Positions 51,605-60,301 are shown, counted from the stretch's first letter. The stretch: DNA of 64,000 bases from Paenibacillus polymyxa (GCF_015710975.1 NZ_CP049783.1:4507501-4571500), one strand, 5' to 3'. Numbers and translations: made by a program. Notes: generated by a model from the letters alone, not told the origin.

Positions 51605-52723
51605 TTGAGTAAATACGAACTGAGTTTATCAAAAGACTATGTTCCTGACTGGACACTTGTAGATGCCATTCGTGAACTATTTCAAAATGCTCTCGATCAG
51701 CAAACGATATCAGATGACAATAAAATGTTTTTCGAATTTGATGCCGAAGCACAAGCACTACATATTGGAAACAAGTCTTCTGTCCTAAATGTGAAAACTC
51801 TCCTGCTTGGCTCTTCATCTAAACGTGACGATCCAAATACAATTGGTCAATTTGGAGAAGGGTATAAAATTGCTACACTAGTGTTGACCCGACTAAATAA
51901 ACCAGTGACCTTTTATAACTATGGTGCGAAAGAAGTTTGGAAGCCGAGATTTGTTAATAGTCGTCGTTATGGCGAAGAAATACTAACTTTTTTCGTTGAT
52001 AAGAAATATCCTTGGGAAAAAGTGCCTGATAACAATCTAACTATTATCATTGAGAATATCACTAATCAAGAGTATCAGGATATTGTAGAATCTGATCTTC
52101 ATTTGCAGGAAGTTGGAAAAATAATTGAAAGCAGTTTTGGACGAATACTTGAGGAAGAAAAGTATAAAGGTAAAGTGTTTGTTAATGGGTTGTTTGTATG
52201 CAATTACAGTGAGTATACGCAAGGATATGATTTCAAACCTGAGTACATAAAGATTGATAGAGATAGAAAGTTGGCAGACTCATTTGAATTAAAATGGCTA
52301 TCCTCTAGGATGTTGAGTGGTGTTAACTCCAATAAGACTGTTGATATGATCAAGAACAGTTCTCCAGATGTTCAATATATTACAAGTGCTTATGCAACCA
52401 ATGCAAACAACAAACTTAGAGAGATTGTAGATAATGTTTATGATGATTTCAGAAATGAACATGGCGAAAATGCCATTCCTGTTTCAAATCAAGAGGAATA
52501 CACAGAAGTATCGAAATCTGCAAAGTATAGACCAGTTTATGTTTCATCGTCTCATGCAATTGCAATTAAAACAAGTCACAAATATGTGAAGCCTGCTCTA
52601 GAACCAGAAAAGAAAGAATCGGTAAATAAAAGACTCGTTTCATGGTTAGACAGTCACAAACAAAGCTTATCCAAAAAAGCAATTAAGCAGCTCGAAGAGA
52701 TTATAGAAGACGTTGTTGAATAA
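51605..52723 (+). CDS. GHKL (HSP90/histidine-kinase-type) ATPase
   Basis: 372 residues. Bergerat-fold motifs: AIRELFQNALDQ (N-box with Glu and Asn for Mg-ATP), a LHIGNKSS strand at the usual D-x-G position (Asp replaced), and IGQFGEGYKIATLVL (G-box lid). After ~200 there is no kinase, transducer or gyrase module I recognise; the C-terminal ~90 residues are basic and helical. Proteins of this kind occur in large phages and in MORC-like systems; function unknown. AAAGGAAGAG before TTG 51605. Confidence 0.8.
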   Translation: MSKYELSLSKDYVPDWTLVDAIRELFQNALDQQTISDDNKMFFEFDAEAQALHIGNKSSVLNVKTLLLGSSSKRDDPNTIGQFGEGYKIATLVLTRLNKPVTFYNYGAKEVWKPRFVNSRRYGEEILTFFVDKKYPWEKVPDNNLTIIIENITNQEYQDIVESDLHLQEVGKIIESSFGRILEEEKYKGKVFVNGLFVCNYSEYTQGYDFKPEYIKIDRDRKLADSFELKWLSSRMLSGVNSNKTVDMIKNSSPDVQYITSAYATNANNKLREIVDNVYDDFRNEHGENAIPVSNQEEYTEVSKSAKYRPVYVSSSHAIAIKTSHKYVKPALEPEKKESVNKRLVSWLDSHKQSLSKKAIKQLEEIIEDVVE

Positions 52724-52755
52724 TTGAAAATAATAGATAAAAGGAGTAATTAATA

Positions 52756-53503
52756 ATGACACTAGAAAATAGTATTAAGGATGTAATTTCTAAAAAACTT
52801 GAGGATGGAACGGTTGAAAAACTTATTGAACAGCAACTAGAGAAAGGAGTGGTTAACGCTCTTGAAAACTTGTTCAGATCCTACGGAGATGTCACCAAAA
52901 TTATTGAAGAGAAAGTGAAATCGGTTATGGTTCCATATCTTGAGTCTTATGATTATTCAAAATACATAATTAAACTAGACAGTTGTTCTGGTTGACGTTC
53001 TTCAAAATTCAACACTTGAGAATAAACAACTACTTCAGAATTTTAAAAGTATCATGACAACTGACAATGTAGATAAGCAAATGAATGTCTCAAGCCTGTA
53101 TGAAAAGTGGATGGATTATGTTGCTGAGAATATTGATACAGGTAAGCTTGAAGTTAATTATGATGATGGTATCAGTTATGAATATGCTCAAGTGAGTTTA
53201 GAAGTGGAATACGATGAAAGTAGAAGTTGGAGTATTTATGAGTACGCAAACCTAGTCTTTGAATGTAAGAAAGATGAGGAAATGAATCAATCTATCAGAT
53301 TGTATCGATGGAAGGAGAGCAGAGATAAAGGGTGGGATATTGAACACCATGGAATCATGGACTTGAAGTCACTAAGACACTTGAATAATTTCGAATTGTT
53401 ATTGATGAGTTTGACCCAAAACCACATTAAACTGACCATCGATACAGAATCTGAATCAGATGATGTTGACGTAAAGGCAGAGCCAGAAGCAACTTTTAGC
53501 TAA
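52756..53503 (+). CDS. Phage protein split by a +1 frameshift
   Basis: Frame 1 (ATG 52756 to TGA 52993) ends SKYIIKLDSCSG; the adjoining frame is open from 52979 and continues past ATG 53054 to 53503. Dropping one T at about 52984 (AGT-T-GTT) joins them as KLDSVLVDVLQNSTLENK, giving about 248 residues with helical N-terminal and beta-rich acidic C-terminal parts. The C-terminal half alone would start at ATG 53054 with no clear ribosome binding site. Either recoding, a mutation or a sequencing error. Function unknown. Confidence 0.6.
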
Positions 53504-53550
53504 TACATATTGTTGTAAAACACTTGTTTTATAGAGAGGAGGGAATTCTT

Positions 53551-53721
53551 ATTCTTAAATTGTTCTGTGATCACCAATGGGAAACAAACGACCGCAAACA
53601 TGAAGAAATGATTACTTACGGAATTGTAAAAAAATCTGGAATGAAACGGCATATGATTTGCACCAAGTGTGGCAAATATAAATCTGTATGGGTATACATT
53701 GACTACATTAGGAAGGGGTAA
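53551..53721 (+). CDS. Zinc-ribbon-like small protein, ATT start
   Basis: 56 residues. CDHQWE near the start and CTKCGKYK near 40 form a likely zinc site; compare 1667..1810. GAGGAGGG ends at 53543; ATT 53551 is 7 nt away, whereas TTG 53560 is 16 nt away and TTG 53524 lies upstream of the site. The dyad at 53516 precedes it. Confidence 0.6.
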   Translation: MLKLFCDHQWETNDRKHEEMITYGIVKKSGMKRHMICTKCGKYKSVWVYIDYIRKG

Positions 53722-53726
53722 TACAT

Positions 53727-54461
53727 ATCAGAACATTAGCAGTTAGTGATCCGCATGGATGTAATGACGAATTTAATTCATTATTGAAAAAAGCAAAGTA
53801 CAATCCTTCTCAGGATAAACTCATTCTACTTGGAGATTATGTTGATCGAGGACAGAAGAGTAGGCAGATGGTTGAGCAAGTAATGCAACTTCGTAATGAA
53901 TGGGGTGTAATTGCTCTCAAGGGGAATCATGACGATATGTTTGTGGCTGCAATAAATAATGAAATTGAAGAATTAGATGCCCAATGGCTTAATAATGGTG
54001 GATTTCAAACTATAGAGAGTTATTGTGGGATTAGTTTTTTTGAAGAAGGATTTGAATGGGAACAATACATAAAAGCAAAAGAGTTTATTAGGAAGCATTA
54101 TCAGCATCACATTGATTTTTTAGAGTCGCTGCCTTTATATCATGAAACAGATAAATACATATTCGTTCACGCTGGAGTTAATCCTTTTTATGAAGACTGG
54201 CGAAATCAACCTGAGAGTGACTTCATTTGGATTAGAGATATATTCTTTAACAATAAGACTGGATTAGAGAAGAAGATTGTATTTGGTCATACACCCTGCA
54301 TCCATTTACATGATAGAGAAGATATTTGGTTTGATCCAAAAGGCGATAAGATTGGAATTGATGGAGCCTGTGCTTACGGACTACAGATGAACCTGCTTGA
54401 AATTACTGAAGAAGGAACATACATAGAACATTGTGTGCGTAGAGGCGAAATACATGATTAA
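53727..54461 (+). CDS. PPP-type serine/threonine or diadenosine phosphatase, ATC start
   Basis: 244 residues. Metallophosphatase signatures: AVSDPHGCNDEF (DxHG, residues ~5-16), LILLGDYVDRGQ (GDxVDRG), LKGNHDD (GNHD), FVHAGVNP and VFGHTPC. It hydrolyses phosphoesters with two metals; phage members act on phosphoproteins or Ap4A. The DxHG motif lies upstream of the first ATG (53784), and between the in-frame TAG at 53709 and the motif there is no ATG, GTG or TTG. ATC 53727 is 8 nt from AAGGGG (ATA 53721 is 2 nt). Overlaps the sigma gene. Confidence 0.9.
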   Translation: MRTLAVSDPHGCNDEFNSLLKKAKYNPSQDKLILLGDYVDRGQKSRQMVEQVMQLRNEWGVIALKGNHDDMFVAAINNEIEELDAQWLNNGGFQTIESYCGISFFEEGFEWEQYIKAKEFIRKHYQHHIDFLESLPLYHETDKYIFVHAGVNPFYEDWRNQPESDFIWIRDIFFNNKTGLEKKIVFGHTPCIHLHDREDIWFDPKGDKIGIDGACAYGLQMNLLEITEEGTYIEHCVRRGEIHD

Positions 54462-55110
54462 CAAGACTTTAAATTATAAAAGAGATCCTAACTTGAACAA
54501 TGAAGAGTTGATTAAAGAGGCAAAGCTAACAAACAATAAAGAACTTAGAGATAAGATTATAAATAATAATATTCCATTTGTTAAAAGCCTAGCTGACCGT
54601 TGGTATAAACGAGGAGTCCGGGAAGAGTTTGATGATCTATTGGGTATGGGAATGGTAGCACTAATGAAGGCTTATAATACATATGACACGAACAAGAATA
54701 TTAAATTTACTTCATATCTTGGAAAAGTGGTATGGAAAGAATTTATGGCACATTCCAGATATAAAAGCATGAAATGTCGAAGTAAGTTCTCCAGTATTAG
54801 TTTCAATGAAACCCTTCATAAATCGAAAGGCACAGATGAAGAAAAACTGCTTGCTGAGGTTATTTCAAATGACAGTCACCTAGATTATCTGACAGTCGAG
54901 GATGAAATGTTCAATACACATTTAGTTAAACAAATGGATGCATTGTTGGCGAAGAAGGAAAGAGTTGTTGCTGACAAGTACTTTTTTGAAGGGAAAAGCA
55001 TATCGGAAATTGGAGTTGAACTTGGTGTGTCGCGTCAGGCAGCGCATCAAGCTTTTCAAAGAACAATAAAACGACTGAAACCAATCTATACTAATTGGGA
55101 AGTGGTTTAA
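54454..55110 (+). CDS. Phage RNA polymerase sigma factor (sigma-70 family)
   Basis: 218 residues. Region 2 at ~35-95: NIPFVKSLADRWYKRGVREEFDDLLGMGMVALMKAYNTYD with core-binding and -10 recognition helices (KFTSYLGKVVWKEFMAHSR). Region 4 at ~160-205 is a clear HTH: GKSISEIGVELGVSRQAAHQAFQR. No region 3, as in sporulation/phage sigmas. It should redirect host polymerase to later phage promoters. ATG 54454 lies inside the end of the phosphatase gene. Confidence 0.9.
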   Translation: MINKTLNYKRDPNLNNEELIKEAKLTNNKELRDKIINNNIPFVKSLADRWYKRGVREEFDDLLGMGMVALMKAYNTYDTNKNIKFTSYLGKVVWKEFMAHSRYKSMKCRSKFSSISFNETLHKSKGTDEEKLLAEVISNDSHLDYLTVEDEMFNTHLVKQMDALLAKKERVVADKYFFEGKSISEIGVELGVSRQAAHQAFQRTIKRLKPIYTNWEVV

Positions 55111-55299
55111 TTGAACAGAAAACAACTTTTAACCTTCACTATTAACTTATTAACTATAATGACTGCTTGCGGTCTAGTAGGTGCAATTTATGGTCTGATT
55201 TATCCTCAAACTACAACCCCTTGGTTTTGGTTTGGATTCTCTGGAGTTTGTTTATTAGGTGTTGTTTTAGATTATTTAGACTATCGAAAATTGAAGTAA
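55111..55299 (+). CDS. Small two-helix membrane protein
   Basis: TTG 55111 directly after the sigma factor stop (GAAGTGG site). Two hydrophobic helices. The stop forms the dyad at 55297. Unknown. Confidence 0.65.
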   Translation: MNRKQLLTFTINLLTIMTACGLVGAIYGLIYPQTTTPWFWFGFSGVCLLGVVLDYLDYRKLK

Positions 55300-55332
55300 A
55301 ACTCATATTTTATAAAGGAGACAGTTAATTTA

Positions 55333-55584
55333 GTGGATAAAGGTTTATACAAATATACAAAAAAACTAATTAAACAAGCCTTTCCTAAGTACAAAAGAAT
55401 TCAAGTAGGAGCTACAGTAACCGAAGTGTTAATAGACAGAGGTGCCAATTACACAAAAATTCCTTTAGTGAAATTCACAGTTGTATGCAATTCGTATGGT
55501 CTTTTTACGACAAATAGACATCAAATAAATGTAGCTGTTGATCAACTGACGAATAGGGTCTATTGGAATTTTGAGAGATTGTAA
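55333..55584 (+). CDS. Small basic protein, 83 aa
   Basis: GTG 55333 after AAAGGAGAC. Lys-rich helix, then beta strands. Unassigned. Confidence 0.65.
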   Translation: MDKGLYKYTKKLIKQAFPKYKRIQVGATVTEVLIDRGANYTKIPLVKFTVVCNSYGLFTTNRHQINVAVDQLTNRVYWNFERL

Positions 55585-55605
55585 TGGACGATTGGAGATG
55601 GGACT

Positions 55606-55767
55606 GTGATTACATTTTGGATTGGATTTTTGTTTATGATGGCACAAATGGTACACGTAGGAATTTATAAAAACCTAAAGAGAAACTTTACTTGGAATCA
55701 ACTTGGCTGGTTTGTGCTGGGACTGATTGATGGAGTCTTTTTAATGTATATCCATAATCTTAGATAA
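55606..55767 (+). CDS. Small membrane protein, 53 aa
   Basis: GTG 55606, 9 nt after GGAG. Two hydrophobic segments separated by a basic loop (NLKRNFTWNQ). A frame from ATG 55584 overlaps in another register. Confidence 0.55.
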   Translation: MITFWIGFLFMMAQMVHVGIYKNLKRNFTWNQLGWFVLGLIDGVFLMYIHNLR

Positions 55768-55778
55768 GGAGTGCCTAC

Positions 55779-56321
55779 ATGAACAAGAAAAAACTTGAAG
55801 AGATATTTTATTCCAAAGAGATGGAACAGATTAGGCTTGATTATTATAACAATGCATATAATCAGGGAAAATTCGATGAAACAATGAAGAAAATGAATCC
55901 CAAAACATTGATCAATATGCATGATGGAGACTTTGAAGTCTGGAAAGGTAAGGTATGGTATTCAGATAAAGATCAGTACAACATTTCAGTTGAGGGTTAC
56001 ATGGGGTTTGAAACTATTCAGCAAGGCATTGAGTTATACGAAATGTTTAATGCAGAACTATTGAGATACATAGAACAAAACGGTGGTCTGAAAGGTAGGC
56101 ACGAGTGGAAGAAGGTATATCATACTAGAGCAGTCGAGATATCAAACGAACATGATAGTTACTGGATTTTTCTTGATGGATACAAATCTGAAGAGATTAG
56201 TGACCTTTATTGGTATATGTGTGATGTAATTGAGCAACTGAAACGGTTAAACAAAAATTTAAATATAACTAAAATTATGAAAGAGGTAGCATATGAAAAT
56301 AGTACTCGATTTACTAACTGA
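55779..56321 (+). CDS. Unknown 180-aa protein
   Basis: AAGGAG before the ATG. The N-terminal 40 residues resemble the small protein at 49276. The rest is alpha/beta with many Tyr and Trp. Its end overlaps the next gene by 29 nt. Confidence 0.65.
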   Translation: MNKKKLEEIFYSKEMEQIRLDYYNNAYNQGKFDETMKKMNPKTLINMHDGDFEVWKGKVWYSDKDQYNISVEGYMGFETIQQGIELYEMFNAELLRYIEQNGGLKGRHEWKKVYHTRAVEISNEHDSYWIFLDGYKSEEISDLYWYMCDVIEQLKRLNKNLNITKIMKEVAYENSTRFTN

Positions 56322-56463
56322 CAGCTATAACTCATATTCATCAGAAACAATTGATTTTGAATCTTACAGTGATTCTTCGGAAGTGGAGATAAGGTTGGGA
56401 GACAGAGTGGTTGGTATTGATAAGCAAGAATTAATTAAGTCAATTGAAGCACTATGTAAGTAA
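56293..56463 (+). CDS. Small acidic protein, 56 aa
   Basis: AAGAGG before ATG 56293, starting inside the previous gene. Acidic Ser-rich middle (DFESYSDSSEVEIRLGDRV). TAA 56461 is the first arm of a perfect dyad. Confidence 0.6.
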   Translation: MKIVLDLLTDSYNSYSSETIDFESYSDSSEVEIRLGDRVVGIDKQELIKSIEALCK

Positions 56464-56491
56464 AAGATGCATTTTATGAGGAGATGGGTAT

Positions 56492-56857
56492 ATGTCTTTT
56501 GACATGGAGAATTTTATGAATGAAACACAATTGAGAAACAATTTTATAGATGAGTTTAAAATGTGTGCCTACAAAGATAAGGACGGATTCCCTAATGTTT
56601 ACATGGATAGAGTTTGGAGTACTATCGATAAATTGGATGAGAAATTGAAAGATAGAGTATTGTTTTGGTTTGTGACAGAGCATCTAACATTAATTAATAA
56701 ATACAAGGTTACCAGTAAAATGAGAAAAGGAGATGCGACGATGAAGATTGAACGCGAAGAAGTTGTTTATACATATGAAACAGAAGAAGAAGGCTTTAAT
56801 CACCAAAAACTGATGGAATCACAAGGGTGGTTATATATTAAAAATAACCTATGTTAA
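56492..56857 (+). CDS. Unknown 121-aa protein
   Basis: GAGGAGATGGG before the ATG. Helical N-terminal two thirds; a second in-frame ATG after GAAAAGGAG (56741) could give a ~38-residue product. Unassigned. Confidence 0.65.
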   Translation: MSFDMENFMNETQLRNNFIDEFKMCAYKDKDGFPNVYMDRVWSTIDKLDEKLKDRVLFWFVTEHLTLINKYKVTSKMRKGDATMKIEREEVVYTYETEEEGFNHQKLMESQGWLYIKNNLC

Positions 56858-56885
56858 ATAATTCGGCTTGAATCGGAGGTACAAA

Positions 56886-57035
56886 ATGATTCAAAACTAC
56901 ATGGAAATCATGAATAACAAGAAAGATTCTAAACAAATTTCAGATGAAGAATATGCAAAATACATAAGCAAGCTATGGCAGTGGCAAATAAATAGTACAA
57001 CAGAATATTATCAATCGGAGGATGATCATTTTTGA
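56886..57035 (+). CDS. Small protein, 49 aa
   Basis: CGGAGG before ATG 56886. Helical, acidic; the sequence (QISDEEYAKYISKLWQWQ) looks like a small helical hairpin. Stop is 15 nt before the next ATG. Confidence 0.6.
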   Translation: MIQNYMEIMNNKKDSKQISDEEYAKYISKLWQWQINSTTEYYQSEDDHF

Positions 57036-57050
57036 TGATCAATAATACAT

Positions 57051-57533
57051 ATGAAATTTTTGAATCAAAATGATATTTTTCAAATTTTAAGGAAGTCTCT
57101 CAAGAAGCATTATGGCAATTTCACTAGTGAACCTAAGATTGAAATTGATGTTGATGTAATGGCTAGTAAATATGATTTTTATTCGAGAAAAATTAGTTTT
57201 AGTGGAAAGATTGTATCTTTTAAATATAGTGAGGAAATCTATAAGAGAAGACTTACTTTGAAAGAAATTGAGGGAATGATTGAATTAGAGTTAGGCGGAG
57301 AAGTAAATGTTGCAGCATACATAAATGAGATTGAAGAAGTGTTAACAAGAGATAGTTACAATAAACACACTGTTTTAGTGGCTACAGTGACAAACGAAGA
57401 ACTTTTATTAGATAAAGATTGCATCATGACTTTAATCGACATAGCTATTGATATGAACGATAAAGAGTGGTTTATTGAGCTAACACATAAATATAATCAA
57501 TTACAGTTGAATATGAGTTCAACTAAAGTTTGA
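57051..57533 (+). CDS. Unknown 160-aa protein
   Basis: Weak site (CGGAGGATG is 34 nt upstream) before ATG 57051. Alpha/beta, acidic C-terminal half. Last gene before the partition locus. Confidence 0.65.
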   Translation: MKFLNQNDIFQILRKSLKKHYGNFTSEPKIEIDVDVMASKYDFYSRKISFSGKIVSFKYSEEIYKRRLTLKEIEGMIELELGGEVNVAAYINEIEEVLTRDSYNKHTVLVATVTNEELLLDKDCIMTLIDIAIDMNDKEWFIELTHKYNQLQLNMSSTKV

Positions 57534-57662
57534 CGACATCAAGAATGCAAAATGAACAAGAATAATGTAGAACTACATTGATACATAAAATACCCAATGT
57601 TTATAAGGATTTATTGATAGTGATTTCTACGTAAAATCCTGATTTTATCATTTGCTGTGTTT

Positions 57663-57726
57663 TTGAAACGTATAAAAAATTAAATATAATGAAACTGTAG
57701 AATAAAAGAGATAGATGTGGTATAAT
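57663..57726 (+). promoter_or_regulatory. Promoters of the partition operon
   Basis: TTGAAA (57663..57668), 16 nt, TATAAT (57685..57690); then a second -10 TATAAT (57721..57726) preceded by TGG, an extended -10. Both lie between the dyad at 57632 and the repeat array at 57741. The region 57534-57662 holds no gene. Confidence 0.7.
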
Positions 57727-57740
57727 CAAATTAGAAATTG

Positions 57741-57798
57741 AGGACACAAATGGACACAAGTGTGATGGATTGTGACAGACTGGTACATGTGTTCACAC
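57741..57798 (+). repeat. parC-like decamer array
   Basis: Two GGACACAA decamers (57742, 57752) are followed by two TGTGA decamers (57761, 57771), all at exact 10-bp steps, then ACATGTGTTCACAC. One-turn phasing upstream of parM is the usual form of a ParR binding centromere and autoregulatory site. Confidence 0.7.
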
Positions 57799-57822
57799 AA
57801 ATTCTAAGGAGGTTATACCACT

Positions 57823-58767
57823 TTGCTTAATACGGTTAACTTAGATCTGGGATTTAGTTGGACTAAGGCAGAAAAGGGAGGGGTGATTTACAGACAGCCA
57901 TCAATTATAGGCGAAGCAAAAGATATGTTTGATCAAAATATTGAAGCTAATCATTTTATATTTAATGATGAAATGTTTGTTGGAACTCTTGCACTTAACT
58001 ACAGTGACATAAAATACTTTTCATTAAATAACAATAAGGCAGAAGCTGAAACAAGTGACATACTACTAAAGACTGTATTGGGCTATTTAGCACGAAGAGA
58101 AAGGGTTAATCTAGTTACTGGTCTTCCAATTAATTTTTATTTTAAGCAGAGAGAAGCTTTTGAGGAGAAATTGCTGGGACTGGCTGATCAAGGTGAGTAC
58201 AAAATAAAAAAAGGTCGAGGAAAGAGTTTTTTAGTTCAACCAATAGTTGAGAAGTGTAAGCTAGTACCTCAAGGACTTGGAATAGTAATGGATTATTTAT
58301 TAGGAGACAATGGTAAAATAGCAAAATTGAAAGCCGCTCAATTACGAATTCTGACTATAGATTTGGGGTTTTATACAATCAACCTCTTAGGGCTTGATGA
58401 CTCAAAAATAATGAAAGAGTCTAAGAGTATAGTGCTAGGAGTAGAAAAAGCTTATAAATTACTACAAGCCTACATACACAAATTGACTGGGACTTCTCCA
58501 GAACTTTATGAACTAGATCCATATGTCATTTCAGGAAAATATAATGGATACGATATTTCGCCTCTTATTAAAAAGGCATTTAAATCACTTGCCATGCAAA
58601 TTAAGAACGAAATTGAGAGTCTGAATATGAACTTTGATATTTATTTGGTTGCTGGTGGTGCAGCTCACTTTGTTTTTGATTACCTCGATCTTCCAAATAA
58701 AGTCTTAATGGATCAGTTTGCTCAAACAAGAGGATATCGGAAGATAGGCAAGAAATCATGGAAATAG
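57823..58767 (+). CDS. parM: ParM-type actin-like segregation ATPase
   Basis: 314 residues. Actin-fold motifs: VNLDLGFSWTKA (phosphate 1), NLVTGLPINFY, RILTIDLGFYTINLLGL (phosphate 2) and YLVAGGAAHFVFDYL (adenosine). It should polymerise into filaments that push plasmid copies apart; the divergence looks like the Bacillus AlfA/Alp7A group. CTAAGGAGG precedes TTG 57823. It overlaps parR by 10 nt and follows a decamer array. Its presence suggests low-copy extrachromosomal maintenance. Confidence 0.9.
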   Translation: MLNTVNLDLGFSWTKAEKGGVIYRQPSIIGEAKDMFDQNIEANHFIFNDEMFVGTLALNYSDIKYFSLNNNKAEAETSDILLKTVLGYLARRERVNLVTGLPINFYFKQREAFEEKLLGLADQGEYKIKKGRGKSFLVQPIVEKCKLVPQGLGIVMDYLLGDNGKIAKLKAAQLRILTIDLGFYTINLLGLDDSKIMKESKSIVLGVEKAYKLLQAYIHKLTGTSPELYELDPYVISGKYNGYDISPLIKKAFKSLAMQIKNEIESLNMNFDIYLVAGGAAHFVFDYLDLPNKVLMDQFAQTRGYRKIGKKSWK

Positions 58768-59042
58768 CTGCCAAAGCAAGACTTAGACCGAAAAAAGATG
58801 ATGATCTCATTCAGGCTTGGAATAGTTTGCCACCACACAAGGATAAAAGTGATATTGTAAGGGAGGCATTAAGATTATTTTTCTTTGGAGTTTATCCAAC
58901 TCCCAATAACATAATTCAGACATCGGAAAAACATATAGTATTAGAAGAAGAAAAAGAGTTTACAGTAGAAAAAATTGAACAAATAATTAATGAGCAGGAT
59001 TATGAGGATAGGTTTGATGAGTTATTAAATTCCTTTGAGTAG
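58758..59042 (+). CDS. parR: ParR-type partition adaptor
   Basis: 94 residues. N-terminal ribbon-helix-helix-like part: AAKARLRPKKDDDLIQAWNSLPPHKDKSDIVREALRLFFFG. The acidic C-terminal tail (YEDRFDELLNSFE) fits a ParM-contacting peptide. Gene order parC-parM-parR and the 10-nt overlap support the call. The TAG stop lies in a TAGGC-TTCG-GCCTA hairpin (59040..59053). Confidence 0.8.
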   Translation: MEIAAKARLRPKKDDDLIQAWNSLPPHKDKSDIVREALRLFFFGVYPTPNNIIQTSEKHIVLEEEKEFTVEKIEQIINEQDYEDRFDELLNSFE

Positions 59043-59222
59043 GCTTCGGCCTACAATACATACAATAAGGGAAGCTACAAGGATTAAAGTAAAATTAAAA
59101 GTTGAATATCTGAAGTTCTTAGTGAATAAGTGTTATGTTAATGGCGTTGAATATTTGAACAAACATACCTGCATGTTGTAGACCATATTAGGCATATACT
59201 GTCACAACGAGAGGTGATTACT

Positions 59223-60197
59223 GTGGATGAAAGCTCTAGAAGGATTACTGTTAATGAATCAAGGATCAATGTTGTTTTTAAAAGTCAGGAGGCTTATGAA
59301 GCAATATCTGAACAAAACGAAGAAATTCCATTAACCAGTAATCATTACGAATCCGCAGCAGACATATTTAAGGATTTAGACGATATGATTGGACTTGAAA
59401 AGGTAAAAGAACTTGTGTACGAAATTTATGCATTAATACAGGTACAAAAACTTAGAAGTGAAGAAGGTCTTAAAAGTAGTAATCAGGTATACCATATGAT
59501 ATTCAAAGGAAATCCCGGTACAGGGAAGACGACAGTGGCAAGAATAGCTTCTAAGTTGCTAAACAGAATGGGTATCCTTAGTAAAGGTCATCTAATTGAA
59601 GTAGAGCGAGCAGATTTAGTTGGAGAATACATTGGTCACACCGCACAAAAAACACGAGATCTTGTTAAGAAGGCTATGGGAGGTATTCTTTTTATTGATG
59701 AAGCCTACAGTTTGGCTAGAGGAGGAGATAAAGATTTTGGAAAGGAAGCTATAGATTGTCTTGTAAAAGTCATGGAGGATAGAAGCGATGATTTAATAAT
59801 TATCCTTGCTGGATATCCAGATGAGATGGGGATGTTTCTTAGAACAAATACAGGTCTCCCATCTCGGTTTCCAATACAAATAGATTTTCAGGATTACACA
59901 ACAGATGAGCTAATGTTAATTGCAGTAAAGATGGCATATGAAAAAGACTACAACATTACCTCTGATGCACTTATAAAGCTTAGAGAAATAATTCAGATTG
60001 AGAAAGACTCAAGAAGTAATTTTAGCAATGCACGTTATGTTCGTAATGTGATTGAAAAAGCGATTCGACACCAAGCTGTCAGAATAATGAGTAGACGTGT
60101 GAAGATTTCTAAGCAAAATTTAATGGATATTTTGCCACGAGATATATCAAATTCAAATGTTGAAATGAATAAAAGAGAATCTATCATATTGCCATAA
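59223..60197 (+). CDS. spoVK: SpoVK/CbbX-type AAA+ ATPase
   Basis: 324 residues. Strongly like stage V sporulation protein K: a short variable N-terminus, MIGLEKVKELVYEIYALIQVQKLR, Walker A FKGNPGTGKTTVARI, LSKGHLIEVERADLVGEYIGHTAQKTRDL, Walker B GGILFIDEAYSLARGG, sensor 1 and the Arg finger region (GLPSRFPIQIDF), and FSNARYVRNVIEKAIRHQA. The CbxX family remodels protein or nucleoprotein complexes; SpoVK acts late in endospore formation. GAGAGGTGAT precedes GTG 59223. The 171-nt gap before it has no gene. Confidence 0.9.
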   Translation: MDESSRRITVNESRINVVFKSQEAYEAISEQNEEIPLTSNHYESAADIFKDLDDMIGLEKVKELVYEIYALIQVQKLRSEEGLKSSNQVYHMIFKGNPGTGKTTVARIASKLLNRMGILSKGHLIEVERADLVGEYIGHTAQKTRDLVKKAMGGILFIDEAYSLARGGDKDFGKEAIDCLVKVMEDRSDDLIIILAGYPDEMGMFLRTNTGLPSRFPIQIDFQDYTTDELMLIAVKMAYEKDYNITSDALIKLREIIQIEKDSRSNFSNARYVRNVIEKAIRHQAVRIMSRRVKISKQNLMDILPRDISNSNVEMNKRESIILP

Positions 60198-60214
60198 ATT
60201 AAATTGTATTTGTC

Positions 60215-60272
60215 CATAAAGAACAATCATACTTAATTAACTTAGCTAGAAATCCATCGATTGTTCTTTATG
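60215..60272. repeat. 14-bp perfect inverted repeat, 30-nt loop
   Basis: CATAAAGAACAATC (60215..60228) and its exact complement GATTGTTCTTTATG (60259..60272). It lies between the SpoVK-like and polymerase genes. There is no T run after it, so it is not a plain terminator. Confidence 0.8.
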
Positions 60273-60301
60273 AGCCTCATAAATATTTAAGGGGGTGAGA
60301 G

